Positions 1 to 6,852 of a stretch of 8,377 nucleotides of DNA are shown piece by piece. Numbering within the stretch: the stretch's first letter is position 1; each line of letters starts with the position of its first letter. The translations under genes and the position numbers were made by a program. Source of the DNA: Chitinophagaceae bacterium (lineage in GTDB: Bacteria > Bacteroidota > Bacteroidia > Chitinophagales > Chitinophagaceae); contig JACFNM010000173.1 in the NCBI GenBank assembly GCA_019454915.1, forward strand, positions 278 through 8,654, read 5' to 3'. Below the pieces are notes generated by a model. The model was not told the DNA's origin, ran no database searches, and worked only from the letters and a program-made list of their open reading frames with translations.

Positions 1-667
1 AAATCTGCTTTATGTATGGGGCAATCGTCAGAAATTGTGGAATATGTGAAGAAGCATGGCGCATCTGACGTGTACTTATTTAGGAACGGAGTGGACCCGG
101 AGAGATTTAATATCGATTCGGTCAAAAAGAAGAGAGAGTCCACTCAACCTCTGCGGATCATCTATGCCGGACTCTTAGGGTTCGCTCAGGGGATATTAGA
201 TATTTGTAAAAATGTCAATTTTAGCAACCTTGGAGTTGAATTTCACATTTATGGCGCAGGAGGTGAGCAAAAAGCTTTAGAAGAATACCTTGCAAAGAGT
301 GGGGACAATAGCATTGTTTATCATGGAAGTGTTTCAAGAGATGAAATTCCCAAGATTCTTCTGGAGTACGACATTACGTTAATACCGTTAGTAACGAATA
401 TTTTTGGTGCTGTTCCCTCAAAAATTTATGAGTCTATGGCCGCAGGCTTACCAATCTTATTTTCAGGAGAGGGGGAGGGTAAAAAAATTGGGCTGGGTGT
501 CTGGCGCGAGGGATTACAAGGCACTGGAAAGAAACATTAGTTACGTGCTAAGCCATCCTGTTGAAATAGACAGTAAAAGAAACAATTGTATAAGTTGTGC
601 ACAGTATAAATTTAACAGGCCTAAGCAAGTTGAGGCTCTTCATAATTATTTGAAGTCACTTTCATAA
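1..667 (+). pseudogene. WbuB-like GT4 glycosyltransferase, 5' cut by window, frame-disrupted
   Basis: This is the C-terminal half of a family-4 (GT-B fold) glycosyltransferase, which would transfer a sugar from a nucleotide donor to a lipid-linked glycan in the cytoplasm. The frame is open from base 1, so the ATG at 16 is internal and the true start lies upstream. Visible elements are the inter-domain NGVDPERF, the start of the donor domain (RIIYAGLLG), HIYGAGGE, and the donor-site block VPSKIYESMAAGLPILFSG at about 409-465, with the conserved Glu codon at 430-432. This frame stops at 538-540. Matching C-terminal sequence (LGWVSGARDYKALE, ending NYLKSLS) continues in the +1-shifted frame from about 482 to the TAA at 665-667, so the gene is frame-shifted near the A-run at 481-487. 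The second frame carries the expected final helices. It resembles the gene at 6853-8127. Either a real microdeletion or a sequencing error could explain the shift; the glycosyltransferase identity is secure. Confidence 0.8.
481..487 (+). other. A7 tract at the frame lesion of the first glycosyltransferase
   Basis: Seven consecutive A residues sit where the upstream frame (…GEGEGKK) must be exchanged for the downstream frame (LGWVSGARD…). Removing one A, or restoring a lost segment whose length is 2 modulo 3, would rejoin the frames. A7 runs are prone to replication slippage, sequencing miscalls and polymerase slippage. Which of these applies here cannot be told from sequence alone. Confidence 0.6.
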
Positions 668-724
668 TTTTATTAGGTGAAGTGATGTTTGTTAATAAAT
701 AAAATTATATAAACTTATAATTAT

Positions 725-1972
725 ATGGGTGTTAGAAAAATTCCTTTTTCACCGCCGTTTATTAATGATGATGTTATCAATGAAGTTATTGACTCATTAA
801 AATCAGGTTGGATTACCACTGGTCCCAAAGTGAAGGCGTTGGAGAGGGAAATTAAGAACTTCAGCAACGCAACGGAGGTATTATGTGTGAACTCCTGGAC
901 CTCCGGGGCGATTATGATATTGCGTTGGTTTGGATTACGGGAAGGAGATGAGGTGATTATACCTGCCTATACTTATAGTGCTACTGCACTTGCGGTGCTT
1001 CATGCTGGCGGTACCCCTATTATGGTGGACATTGGTGATGACTTTAATATATCCGTAGACGCTATTCGTAAAGCTATTTCTCACCGAACAAAAGTAATTA
1101 TGCCTGTTGACATCGCAGGCTTTCCGTGCGATTATGAACAGATTATGAATTTGGTAAATGAACCCGGGGTTAAGGGTTTGTTTAAAGCAACATCATCGGT
1201 ACAAAAAGAAATGGGACGAATTTTGGTGTTGAATGATGCGGCTCATTCGCTTGGCGCAACTTATGCAAATGGAATTAGAACCGGGAGCGAAACGGATGTA
1301 GCCGTTTTTTCTTTACATGCGGTTAAGAATGTTACAACAGCAGAGGGAGGAGCGATTTGTTTGAATCTTCCTGAACCTTTCGACAATAAAGCCTTATACA
1401 CACAATTAAGGCAGATGAGTCTGAATTGTCAAACTAAAGATGCCCTTAGTAAGAGTGAGGCCGGCGGATGGCGGTATGACATTACCGGTTTCGGAATGAA
1501 AATCAATATGGCCGATGTAAATGCGGCTATCGGACTCGCACAGATGCGGATTTATCCTCAGTTGTTGAAAGAAAGAAAGCGTGTGTTTAGCATCTATAAC
1601 GAGGCTTTCAGTAAGTTGCATTGGGCAATACTTCCGCCGGCAATTCTGAAAGGGAAGGAAAGTTCTTATCATATTTATGCGTTGCGCATCCGGGATATTA
1701 CTGAAGAAGTTCGGGACAAGATAATCAATGAGATTTCGAAGATGGGGGTTGCGGTTAATGTACATTTTATACCCATGCCGATGTTAACCTTTTTTAAAGA
1801 AAAGGGATTTGATATCAACGATTTTCCAAATTCGTACAATAATTATAAAGGTGAAATATCACTGCCGATATATCCGCAATTAACAGATGCTGACGTGGAA
1901 TATATCATTCAATCCGTGATAAAAGCATATAATAACGTGGTAACCGGCATATATGCTAAAGAGGCTATTTGA
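725..1972 (+). CDS. DegT/DnrJ/EryC1/StrS family sugar aminotransferase
   Basis: This is a PLP-dependent aminotransferase (fold type I) that converts a keto group on a nucleotide-activated sugar to an amine, usually with glutamate as donor, in the cytoplasm. Of its 415 residues, the diagnostic ones are visible: GWITTGPKVKALE near 28-40, the cofactor loop NSWTSGA (56-62), EGDEVIIPAYTYSATA (73-88), NDAAHSLGA (170-178) with Asp171 for the pyridine nitrogen, and FSLHAVKNVTTAEGG (195-209), where Lys201 should form the Schiff base. It is longer than the usual 370-390 residues. Much of the excess lies between DIAGFPCDY and the NDAAHS motif (about 137-170), an insertion I associate with one subgroup of the family. 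The start at 725 places the conserved N-terminal IPFSPPFI correctly, but no clear Shine-Dalgarno precedes it; a 57-bp AT-rich gap does. Its 3' end overlaps the next gene by 20 bp, suggesting translational coupling. The precise sugar substrate (for example a 4-keto-6-deoxy-GlcNAc) is not determined. Confidence 0.93.
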   Translation: MGVRKIPFSPPFINDDVINEVIDSLKSGWITTGPKVKALEREIKNFSNATEVLCVNSWTSGAIMILRWFGLREGDEVIIPAYTYSATALAVLHAGGTPIMVDIGDDFNISVDAIRKAISHRTKVIMPVDIAGFPCDYEQIMNLVNEPGVKGLFKATSSVQKEMGRILVLNDAAHSLGATYANGIRTGSETDVAVFSLHAVKNVTTAEGGAICLNLPEPFDNKALYTQLRQMSLNCQTKDALSKSEAGGWRYDITGFGMKINMADVNAAIGLAQMRIYPQLLKERKRVFSIYNEAFSKLHWAILPPAILKGKESSYHIYALRIRDITEEVRDKIINEISKMGVAVNVHFIPMPMLTFFKEKGFDINDFPNSYNNYKGEISLPIYPQLTDADVEYIIQSVIKAYNNVVTGIYAKEAI

Positions 1973-2546
1973 TTTTGTATCGAGTCTTATAGGGCTTGTA
2001 TTATTGTCTCCTGTTTTCCTGGTCATTGCCATTTGGATTAAGATTGATTCTGAGGGCCCCGTATTCTACCGGCAACCGCGGGTAGGCAAAGATGGGCGTG
2101 ATTTCAGCATATTCAAATTCAGGTCAATGCGCCGGGGAGCAGATAAGGGCAGGTTAATCACCGTTGGCGGCAGAGACGCACGGGTAACCGGGGCCGGATA
2201 TTATATTCGCAAGTATAAGTTTGACGAATTACCGCAATTAATCAATGTCTTAACGGGCGATATGAGCCTGGTGGGTCCCAGACCTGAAGTTCGAAAATAC
2301 GTAAACCTCTATAATGAACGCCAAATGAAGGTGTTATCCGTTAAGCCGGGTATTACCGATTTAGCGTCCATTAAATACCGGAATGAAAATGAGTTGTTGG
2401 AGCACGCTGATGATCCGGAAAAAATGTACACGGAAATAATCATGCCTGACAAACTGGAATATAATTTGAGGTATATCGATAAGCAATCTTTTTTGTACGA
2501 TATTAAGCTAATCCTGCTGACTTTTAGAGAAGTACTAAAAAGATGA
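1953..2546 (+). CDS. PglC/WcaJ-type initiating sugar-phosphate transferase
   Basis: This is a polyisoprenyl-phosphate sugar-1-phosphate transferase (bacterial sugar transferase family). It moves a sugar phosphate from a UDP-sugar onto undecaprenyl phosphate at the inner membrane, the first committed step of repeat-unit assembly. At 197 residues it is the minimal monotopic PglC-like form, without the extra N-terminal membrane domain of WcaJ/WbaP. It shows KRLFDF (3-8), a hydrophobic re-entrant helix at about 9-29 with the Ser19-Pro20 break, GPVFYRQPRVGKDG (35-48), FKFRSM (54-59), the catalytic Asp91-Glu92 pair in FDELPQLINVLTGD, and SLVGPRPE (105-112). The ATG lies inside the end of the aminotransferase gene (20-bp overlap), as expected for coupled translation. 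Pairing of an aminotransferase with a PglC-like enzyme suggests that the first sugar is an amino or diamino sugar, by analogy with bacillosamine systems (inference). Confidence 0.93.
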   Translation: MLKRLFDFVSSLIGLVLLSPVFLVIAIWIKIDSEGPVFYRQPRVGKDGRDFSIFKFRSMRRGADKGRLITVGGRDARVTGAGYYIRKYKFDELPQLINVLTGDMSLVGPRPEVRKYVNLYNERQMKVLSVKPGITDLASIKYRNENELLEHADDPEKMYTEIIMPDKLEYNLRYIDKQSFLYDIKLILLTFREVLKR

Positions 2547-2565
2547 AAACATTCAAATAAAATAG

Positions 2566-3735
2566 ATGAGAAGAGTATTCATTCTGTGCTGCTTATTTAT
2601 TTTCACGTTCTTAAGTATAAGAGCCCAGCGGAACTGGCAGGAGCTTTTTGAACAGAAATATACGACACTCTGTAAAGGTGATGAGACCGTGCGGGAATCG
2701 TATTTTAAAACAAGCCAATCGGGGGATGCTTATGATTTTATGGAACTAAGCGCTATACTTGACCCTTTGGTTTGTATGTATAAGAGTACCGGAAAAGATT
2801 CCTACCGGAATGATTTGATAACCATAATAAACAATGTTATTGCTACTGCCCAGGTATCTAAAAGTATTCCCGGAAACAAGTATGCCTATAAGGATGATTA
2901 TCTCAGTTGGATATCGAAGAATAGATTGGAAGGTTATAATAATGAACATGTGCTCTACGAGGGTTATATATTCCGTTTTATCACACTCTTCCTGTACCAC
3001 CTGCATCAGGAGGGGTGGGACCGGCTTTCATCAGCAAATCAAGACTGGTATCAGCAGACGGTTTCTTTTATTGAAGAAAATGTTTGGGAGAAATGGATAT
3101 CAAGAAGCAGGCGAAGCAATAATGTCAATTCACCGTACACCATTTTCCTGAGAACCAGAACGCACATGGGGTCACACAACGCGTTCATCGCTTTTTTCTT
3201 AAAAGAAATAACTTCCAGTCCCACTATCAAGTCAGAGTGTACAGAAATGTACAATATGTATGACCTGTTGTTACGGAGAAATTTGAAGCCGAATCCGGAT
3301 ATGCCGGATGCCTATGTCTGGAACTCTACATGGGATGATGTTAGTGGCACACAGGCCCAGCAGGGAGGCACTACTGCCGTTCAGGATGTGGCTCACGGAA
3401 ACCATGTATTGGTTTATATCACCACTTCCAGGAAATTTGGAAACACAAATTGGACGGATGCCGACATAGAAAAATTAAGCAATACGGTACGGCTGGTAAT
3501 ATTTGACCCCGTGAAGTTCAGTTTCAAGAATCTGGTAGATGGTACCAGTTCTACCGGAATAGAAGACCGACGGGGAAATGCACAGGCAGAGGGCTGGATT
3601 AAATTGAGTTGGTTTGATAATGAGGCGTGGGATTTTTATGTTGATTTTTCATTTCGGGGCGATAAAGCCATTCTCGTAGGAATGGATCTGAGATATTATT
3701 CAAATATGCTATATGCGTCCGTTCTCCGGCAATAA
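2566..3735 (+). CDS. Secreted protein of unknown function, probably all-alpha, C-terminally truncated
   Basis: I do not recognise this family with certainty. The 389-residue frame begins with a signal peptide: RR at 2-3, a hydrophobic core at about 4-18, and a likely cleavage after Ala20 before Gln21. The Cys8-Cys9 pair does not form a lipobox, so it should be a soluble periplasmic or secreted protein. The mature part is rich in aromatic residues and helix-forming segments. It contains EHVLYEGYIFRFITLF (127-142), RTHMGSHNAFIAFF (198-211), VQDVAHGNHVLVYI (272-285) and GWIKLSWFD (343-351). Regularly spaced helices with His/Asn/Glu-bearing motifs recall the alpha/alpha-toroid fold of polysaccharide lyases and related hydrolases or epimerases; this is a fold impression, not an identification. 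Its place between the initiating transferase and the glycosyltransferases suggests a role on the polymer made here. The stop at 3733-3735 appears premature: protein-like sequence continues in other frames to 3934. The start lies 19 bp after the upstream gene. Confidence 0.75.
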   Translation: MRRVFILCCLFIFTFLSIRAQRNWQELFEQKYTTLCKGDETVRESYFKTSQSGDAYDFMELSAILDPLVCMYKSTGKDSYRNDLITIINNVIATAQVSKSIPGNKYAYKDDYLSWISKNRLEGYNNEHVLYEGYIFRFITLFLYHLHQEGWDRLSSANQDWYQQTVSFIEENVWEKWISRSRRSNNVNSPYTIFLRTRTHMGSHNAFIAFFLKEITSSPTIKSECTEMYNMYDLLLRRNLKPNPDMPDAYVWNSTWDDVSGTQAQQGGTTAVQDVAHGNHVLVYITTSRKFGNTNWTDADIEKLSNTVRLVIFDPVKFSFKNLVDGTSSTGIEDRRGNAQAEGWIKLSWFDNEAWDFYVDFSFRGDKAILVGMDLRYYSNMLYASVLRQ

Positions 3736-3934
3736 AGGAAGCTTATGATAATGATGGTTGCGGATATTTGTGTCTGAATTCGATTTTTCCATTGGAAGTC
3801 ATTAAGAATTACAGGCCTGCTTTGTTGCGATTGAATCTCCAGTCCCATTAATGGCAGTGCATTACAGACAATATTCCGGAAAATCTTCGGGGGATAACAA
3901 TTTTTATTATGGTAATTGGTTACATATAGCCTGA
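3736..3934 (+). pseudogene. Frame-shifted remnant of the C-terminus of the preceding secreted-protein gene
   Basis: No ORF from a start codon fits here, yet two consecutive frames read like one protein end. The frame with codons starting at positions divisible by 3 is open from 3666 to the TAA at 3849 and gives KEAYDNDGCGYLCLNSIF, then PLEVIKNYRPALLRLNLQ. The frame one base back is open from 3806 to the TGA at 3932-3934 and gives SPVPLMAVHYRQYSG, then DNNFYYGNWLHIA. Composition rich in Tyr, Trp, Asn and Gly matches the upstream protein. Two changes of the same type (each a net loss of one base or gain of two) would join both pieces to the 2566 gene, for an original length of about 456 residues. 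Neither transition zone (3666-3733 and 3806-3849) holds a long homopolymer. The link is inferred from reading the frames, not from an alignment. Confidence 0.6.
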
Positions 3935-3974
3935 TACCAGATTGATACTTTCTAACCATTTTATTACAGAAAAG

Positions 3975-5105
3975 ATGAATATTGTAGTAGTTTCTGATAA
4001 TTATCCTTCAGACAGGATACCTAATAAAGGAGCGTTTGTTTATAATCTTATTCAGGCTTTGAGCCATCACCACAAGATTACGGTCATAGCTCCTTATAAA
4101 GTGAACGAGCTGATGCGCAGTAGAACAGGTAAAGGCTATGGAAAAGAGAATTGCGTTGTCTATCGTCCTGTTTATCCTTCGTTCAGCAATAAGAATGTTT
4201 TGGGGTTTAATACTAAAATTATAAGCCGATATTTTGCGCACAGGGCGACTTACAGAGCGCTGAAGAATTTACCCCAAAAGCCGGACCTGATATATGCGCA
4301 TTTTCTGTCTAATGCACTTTCCTGCTTGCGCTATGTAGCTGAGTATAACGTCCCGTTGGTAGTGGCCTCCGGTGAAGCTTTTTATGCCGGGCTGATACTG
4401 CGAAAATCGGATAGCCTTGACGCATTAAATAACCTGACCCGCCATTTTATCTGTGTTTCCGACAGCAATAGGAAGGCCTTGGTGGAGATGGGGTTGGATG
4501 AAAATAAAATGAGCATAGTGCCGAATGCGGTTGACACCTCGCTGTTTAAGCCTTTACCTAAGGACGAGTGCAGAGAAAAACTGGGGATTCCGAAGGATAA
4601 GTTTGTGGTAGGTTTTGTAGGGTATTTTATTCATAGAAAAGGTCCGAACAGGATTATAGAGGCAATCAAACAATTAAGTGATAAAGATGTCCGGCTGGTT
4701 TGTATCGGAGGGACGGAGGAATTGGATCCCAACGACTTTACCACCACGGTACCTCCGATTCCCAATTATCATCTGGCAGAGTACTATAATGCTTTTGACA
4801 TTTTTGTTTTACCGACATTGAGTGAGGGGCATTGCAATGCGATTGAAGAAGCCAAGGCTTGCGGATTACCCGTGGTAAGTTCTTTGGGAACGAGTGTGGA
4901 GGCGCAGTTAAATGATTCTATTGGAATTTTAGTGGACCCGTTAAATATCAACGAGATTGCGTCCGCCATAGGAAAGCTTAAAGCCGAACCGGCTTTACGG
5001 GCGTCTATGCGGGAGAATCTTCTTGCTAATCAGGGCGCTTACTCCCTGGAAAAAAGAGCGGCGGTGATTAGTGCGCTCTTGACTGAGGTTGTCAATAATC
5101 GTTAG
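3975..5105 (+). CDS. Family-4 glycosyltransferase (GT-B fold)
   Basis: This is a retaining, nucleotide-sugar-dependent glycosyltransferase expected to extend the lipid-linked repeat unit in the cytoplasm. I chose the ATG at 3975, preceded by GAAAAG, rather than the in-frame ATG at 3942. The 3975 start gives the typical beginning MNIVVVSDNYPS, with the acceptor-domain loop near NKGAFVYNLI; the extra 11 residues (MILSNHFITEK) look like untranslated leader. The resulting protein has 376 residues, normal for the family. The C-terminal donor domain shows VPNAVDTSLFKP (182-193), VGFVGYFIHRKGPNRIIEAI (212-231) and the E-x7-E motif in SEGHCNAIEEA with Glu284 and Glu292, followed by GLPVVSS and GILVDP. 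No defect is visible. Donor and acceptor sugars cannot be told from sequence. Its stop codon lies 20 bp before the chosen start of the next glycosyltransferase. Confidence 0.93.
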   Translation: MNIVVVSDNYPSDRIPNKGAFVYNLIQALSHHHKITVIAPYKVNELMRSRTGKGYGKENCVVYRPVYPSFSNKNVLGFNTKIISRYFAHRATYRALKNLPQKPDLIYAHFLSNALSCLRYVAEYNVPLVVASGEAFYAGLILRKSDSLDALNNLTRHFICVSDSNRKALVEMGLDENKMSIVPNAVDTSLFKPLPKDECREKLGIPKDKFVVGFVGYFIHRKGPNRIIEAIKQLSDKDVRLVCIGGTEELDPNDFTTTVPPIPNYHLAEYYNAFDIFVLPTLSEGHCNAIEEAKACGLPVVSSLGTSVEAQLNDSIGILVDPLNINEIASAIGKLKAEPALRASMRENLLANQGAYSLEKRAAVISALLTEVVNNR

Positions 5106-5125
5106 TGTACCCGAATGAAATCGTT

Positions 5126-5953
5126 ATGCTGATATCTATTATTGTTCCCACTTACAAACCGCAGGCTTATCTATACGAATGTTTCGAATCATTAGAAAGC
5201 CAGACCGCCGGGCTTCACGCGTTTGAAATGATCGTTATTCTTAACGGTGAGCGGGAGCCGTATTTTACTGAAATTCAACGTTATTTATCGAACAGTTCGT
5301 TGAATTCCCGGCTATTGTACACTCCGGTAAACGGTGCATCCAATGCAAGGAATATCGCCCTCGATTCATTGGATTCCGGGCAAAACCGCTATGTTGTTTT
5401 TTTAGACGATGACGATAAATTGAGCCCGAATTTTATTGAAGAAATGGCTAAGCATGCACAGCCTGGCGTGATTGTGGCGTCCAATAGCGAGAGTTTTTAT
5501 GATAACGAGCCCAATAAAAGGCTGCCGAATGCTTACGTTGGAAAATGTCATGAAAAGAATTTCAATAAAGACTACGATATCTTCAGCTACCGTTGTTTTT
5601 TGTCAACGGTTTGGGGTAAAATAATTCCGGTTGACATGATTGGAAAAACACGGTTTAATACCCGTTTTGCTATTGGCGAGGATTCTTTGTTTTCCTTCGC
5701 TTTGTCCAATAAAATAGAAAAAATGACCTTAACTCCGCCGGACGCGTATTATTTGAGAAGAGTAAGATCTGAATCAGTCAGCAGAAAGCCCAGAAGCCGA
5801 TTCTCGATTATAAGTAACGGGCTAAAACTATGCTTAGCATATACGACCGTCTATTTAAGAAACCCTTTTGGTTATCATTTTCTCTTTTTTATATCCAGGA
5901 TAGTAGCCACTTTTATGACGATGTTCAGGTCGCGTAAGAAAGTGACTATATAA
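5126..5953 (+). CDS. Family-2 glycosyltransferase (GT-A fold)
   Basis: This is an inverting glycosyltransferase of the GT2 type that adds one sugar of the repeat unit from a nucleotide-sugar donor. Counting from the ATG at 5126, the 275-residue protein starts with the canonical beta-strand MLISIIVPTYKP, followed by YECFESLESQT (17-27), VNGASNARNIAL (68-79), the metal-binding acidic block VFLDDDDKLSP (91-101) and the acceptor-side GED (184-186), where the catalytic base is expected. An earlier in-frame GTG at 5105 overlaps the previous stop (TAGTG) and would add seven residues. I prefer 5126 because GT2 proteins begin close to the first strand, though the GTG cannot be excluded. The C-terminus (about 249-267) is hydrophobic and may lie on the membrane. 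Donor and acceptor are unknown. Confidence 0.9.
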   Translation: MLISIIVPTYKPQAYLYECFESLESQTAGLHAFEMIVILNGEREPYFTEIQRYLSNSSLNSRLLYTPVNGASNARNIALDSLDSGQNRYVVFLDDDDKLSPNFIEEMAKHAQPGVIVASNSESFYDNEPNKRLPNAYVGKCHEKNFNKDYDIFSYRCFLSTVWGKIIPVDMIGKTRFNTRFAIGEDSLFSFALSNKIEKMTLTPPDAYYLRRVRSESVSRKPRSRFSIISNGLKLCLAYTTVYLRNPFGYHFLFFISRIVATFMTMFRSRKKVTI

Positions 5954-5981
5954 GCCTTCGGGTCGAGATTTTTTTGAAAGT

Positions 5982-6782
5982 ATGAAGATTATCATCAGTC
6001 ACGACGTGGATCATTATCAATGGACGGATCATATTTTCAAAGATCTATTTATACAAAAGCATCTTTTCCGGAGTCATGCCCATCTTTTTGGAGGAAAAAT
6101 TACGGTTGCTGAATATATGCGCAGGCTGTTGCTGTTAACGAATAACAGGCAGCATCGCTTACCTGAAATCATCCGATTCAATCAAGCATACAACATTCCA
6201 TCTACGTTTTTCATCGGTATGAACAATGGATTAGGTTTATCCTATAATTATTCCAACGCAAAAAAGATTGTCCGGATAATAAAGGAAAATGACCCGGATG
6301 CTGATATCGGCGTACATGGGATAGCATTCAATGAAATGGGAGCTATGCAGGAAGAGTACGAAAAGTTGGATGCCATCATTTCAGGGGAATTTGGGATCCG
6401 GATGCACTATCTCAGAAAAGATTCCACAACCCTGGAGCATCTTAGCAGCATCGGTTACCTCTTTGATTCTACAACTTACGAGCTTCGGAACCCCTATCCT
6501 GTTGGAGGAATGGTTGAGTTTCCTGTATCAGTAATGGACGTGTCCGTGGTAAAAGGAAAAGATTTTAATAAAATCAGGGAACGGACTTTGGCTGTTATCA
6601 ATACGGCATTACAAAAAGACCTGGCTTATTTTACCGTTATTTTTCATGATATATATTTCGATAAGGGGTACTCACTTTTTGCAGACTGGTACACCTGGCT
6701 GGTGGAATATTTTCATAAACAGGGTATGCAGTTTATCAGTTTCAGACAGGCTATTCAAGAGATGAACCAGTCTGGGATATAA
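5982..6782 (+). CDS. NodB/CE4-like polysaccharide deacetylase homologue
   Basis: This 266-residue protein resembles polysaccharide deacetylases (carbohydrate esterase family 4), metal enzymes that remove N- or O-acetyl groups from glycans. Recognisable elements are the N-terminal SHDVDHY (6-12) with Asp8 and Asp10, FNQAYNIPSTFFIGM (66-80, the strand after motif 1), DIGVHGIAFNE (108-118) with His112, HYLRKD (142-147) with Arg145, FDSTTYE (161-167) and a terminal IFHD (220-223) with His222. The usual second metal-binding His of the HxxxH motif is not obvious after His112, as in some divergent subgroups, so activity is likely but not assured. No signal peptide is visible, implying a cytoplasmic site and action on a lipid-linked or nucleotide-linked sugar. 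It starts 28 bp after the GT2 gene, with a short AAAG-type leader. Confidence 0.85.
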   Translation: MKIIISHDVDHYQWTDHIFKDLFIQKHLFRSHAHLFGGKITVAEYMRRLLLLTNNRQHRLPEIIRFNQAYNIPSTFFIGMNNGLGLSYNYSNAKKIVRIIKENDPDADIGVHGIAFNEMGAMQEEYEKLDAIISGEFGIRMHYLRKDSTTLEHLSSIGYLFDSTTYELRNPYPVGGMVEFPVSVMDVSVVKGKDFNKIRERTLAVINTALQKDLAYFTVIFHDIYFDKGYSLFADWYTWLVEYFHKQGMQFISFRQAIQEMNQSGI

Positions 6783-6852
6783 GCTTTCGGGCCATCAGCG
6801 ACGCATTAAGCAGCTTTTACAATAACGAACTATCAGATTCAGAAGAAGAAAA

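Noticed and set aside
398..405. TATTTTTG matching the Bacteroidota -7 consensus
   Set aside because: It lies inside the first glycosyltransferase coding sequence, has no partner TTTG at the right distance and leads to no gene start.
481..487. Programmed ribosomal frameshift in the first glycosyltransferase
   Set aside because: The required shift is +1 (or -2), there is no classical slippery heptamer plus structure, and the family is not known for recoding; a lesion is simpler.
668..724. AT-rich gap before the aminotransferase as a promoter
   Set aside because: It contains a TTTG at 685-688 but no properly spaced TAnnTTTG element, so a Bacteroidota-type promoter cannot be supported.
3696..3959. 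Minus-strand open frame of 87 residues in the gap after the secreted protein
   Set aside because: The + strand here reads as the remnant end of the upstream gene, and the minus frame has no leader or recognisable content, so it is most likely a shadow.
3942..3974. Upstream ATG extending the GT4 gene by 11 residues
   Set aside because: The added residues do not resemble a GT4 N-terminus, while the ATG at 3975 begins exactly at the first beta-strand and has a purine-rich leader.
5954..5981. Rho-independent terminator between the GT2 and deacetylase genes
   Set aside because: There is a T7 run, but the preceding CTTCGGGTCGAG does not form a stable paired stem.
6781..6818. AAGCT…AGCTT inverted repeat as a terminator or regulatory hairpin
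   Set aside because: The stem is only about five base pairs with a loop of more than 25 bases, which is expected by chance.
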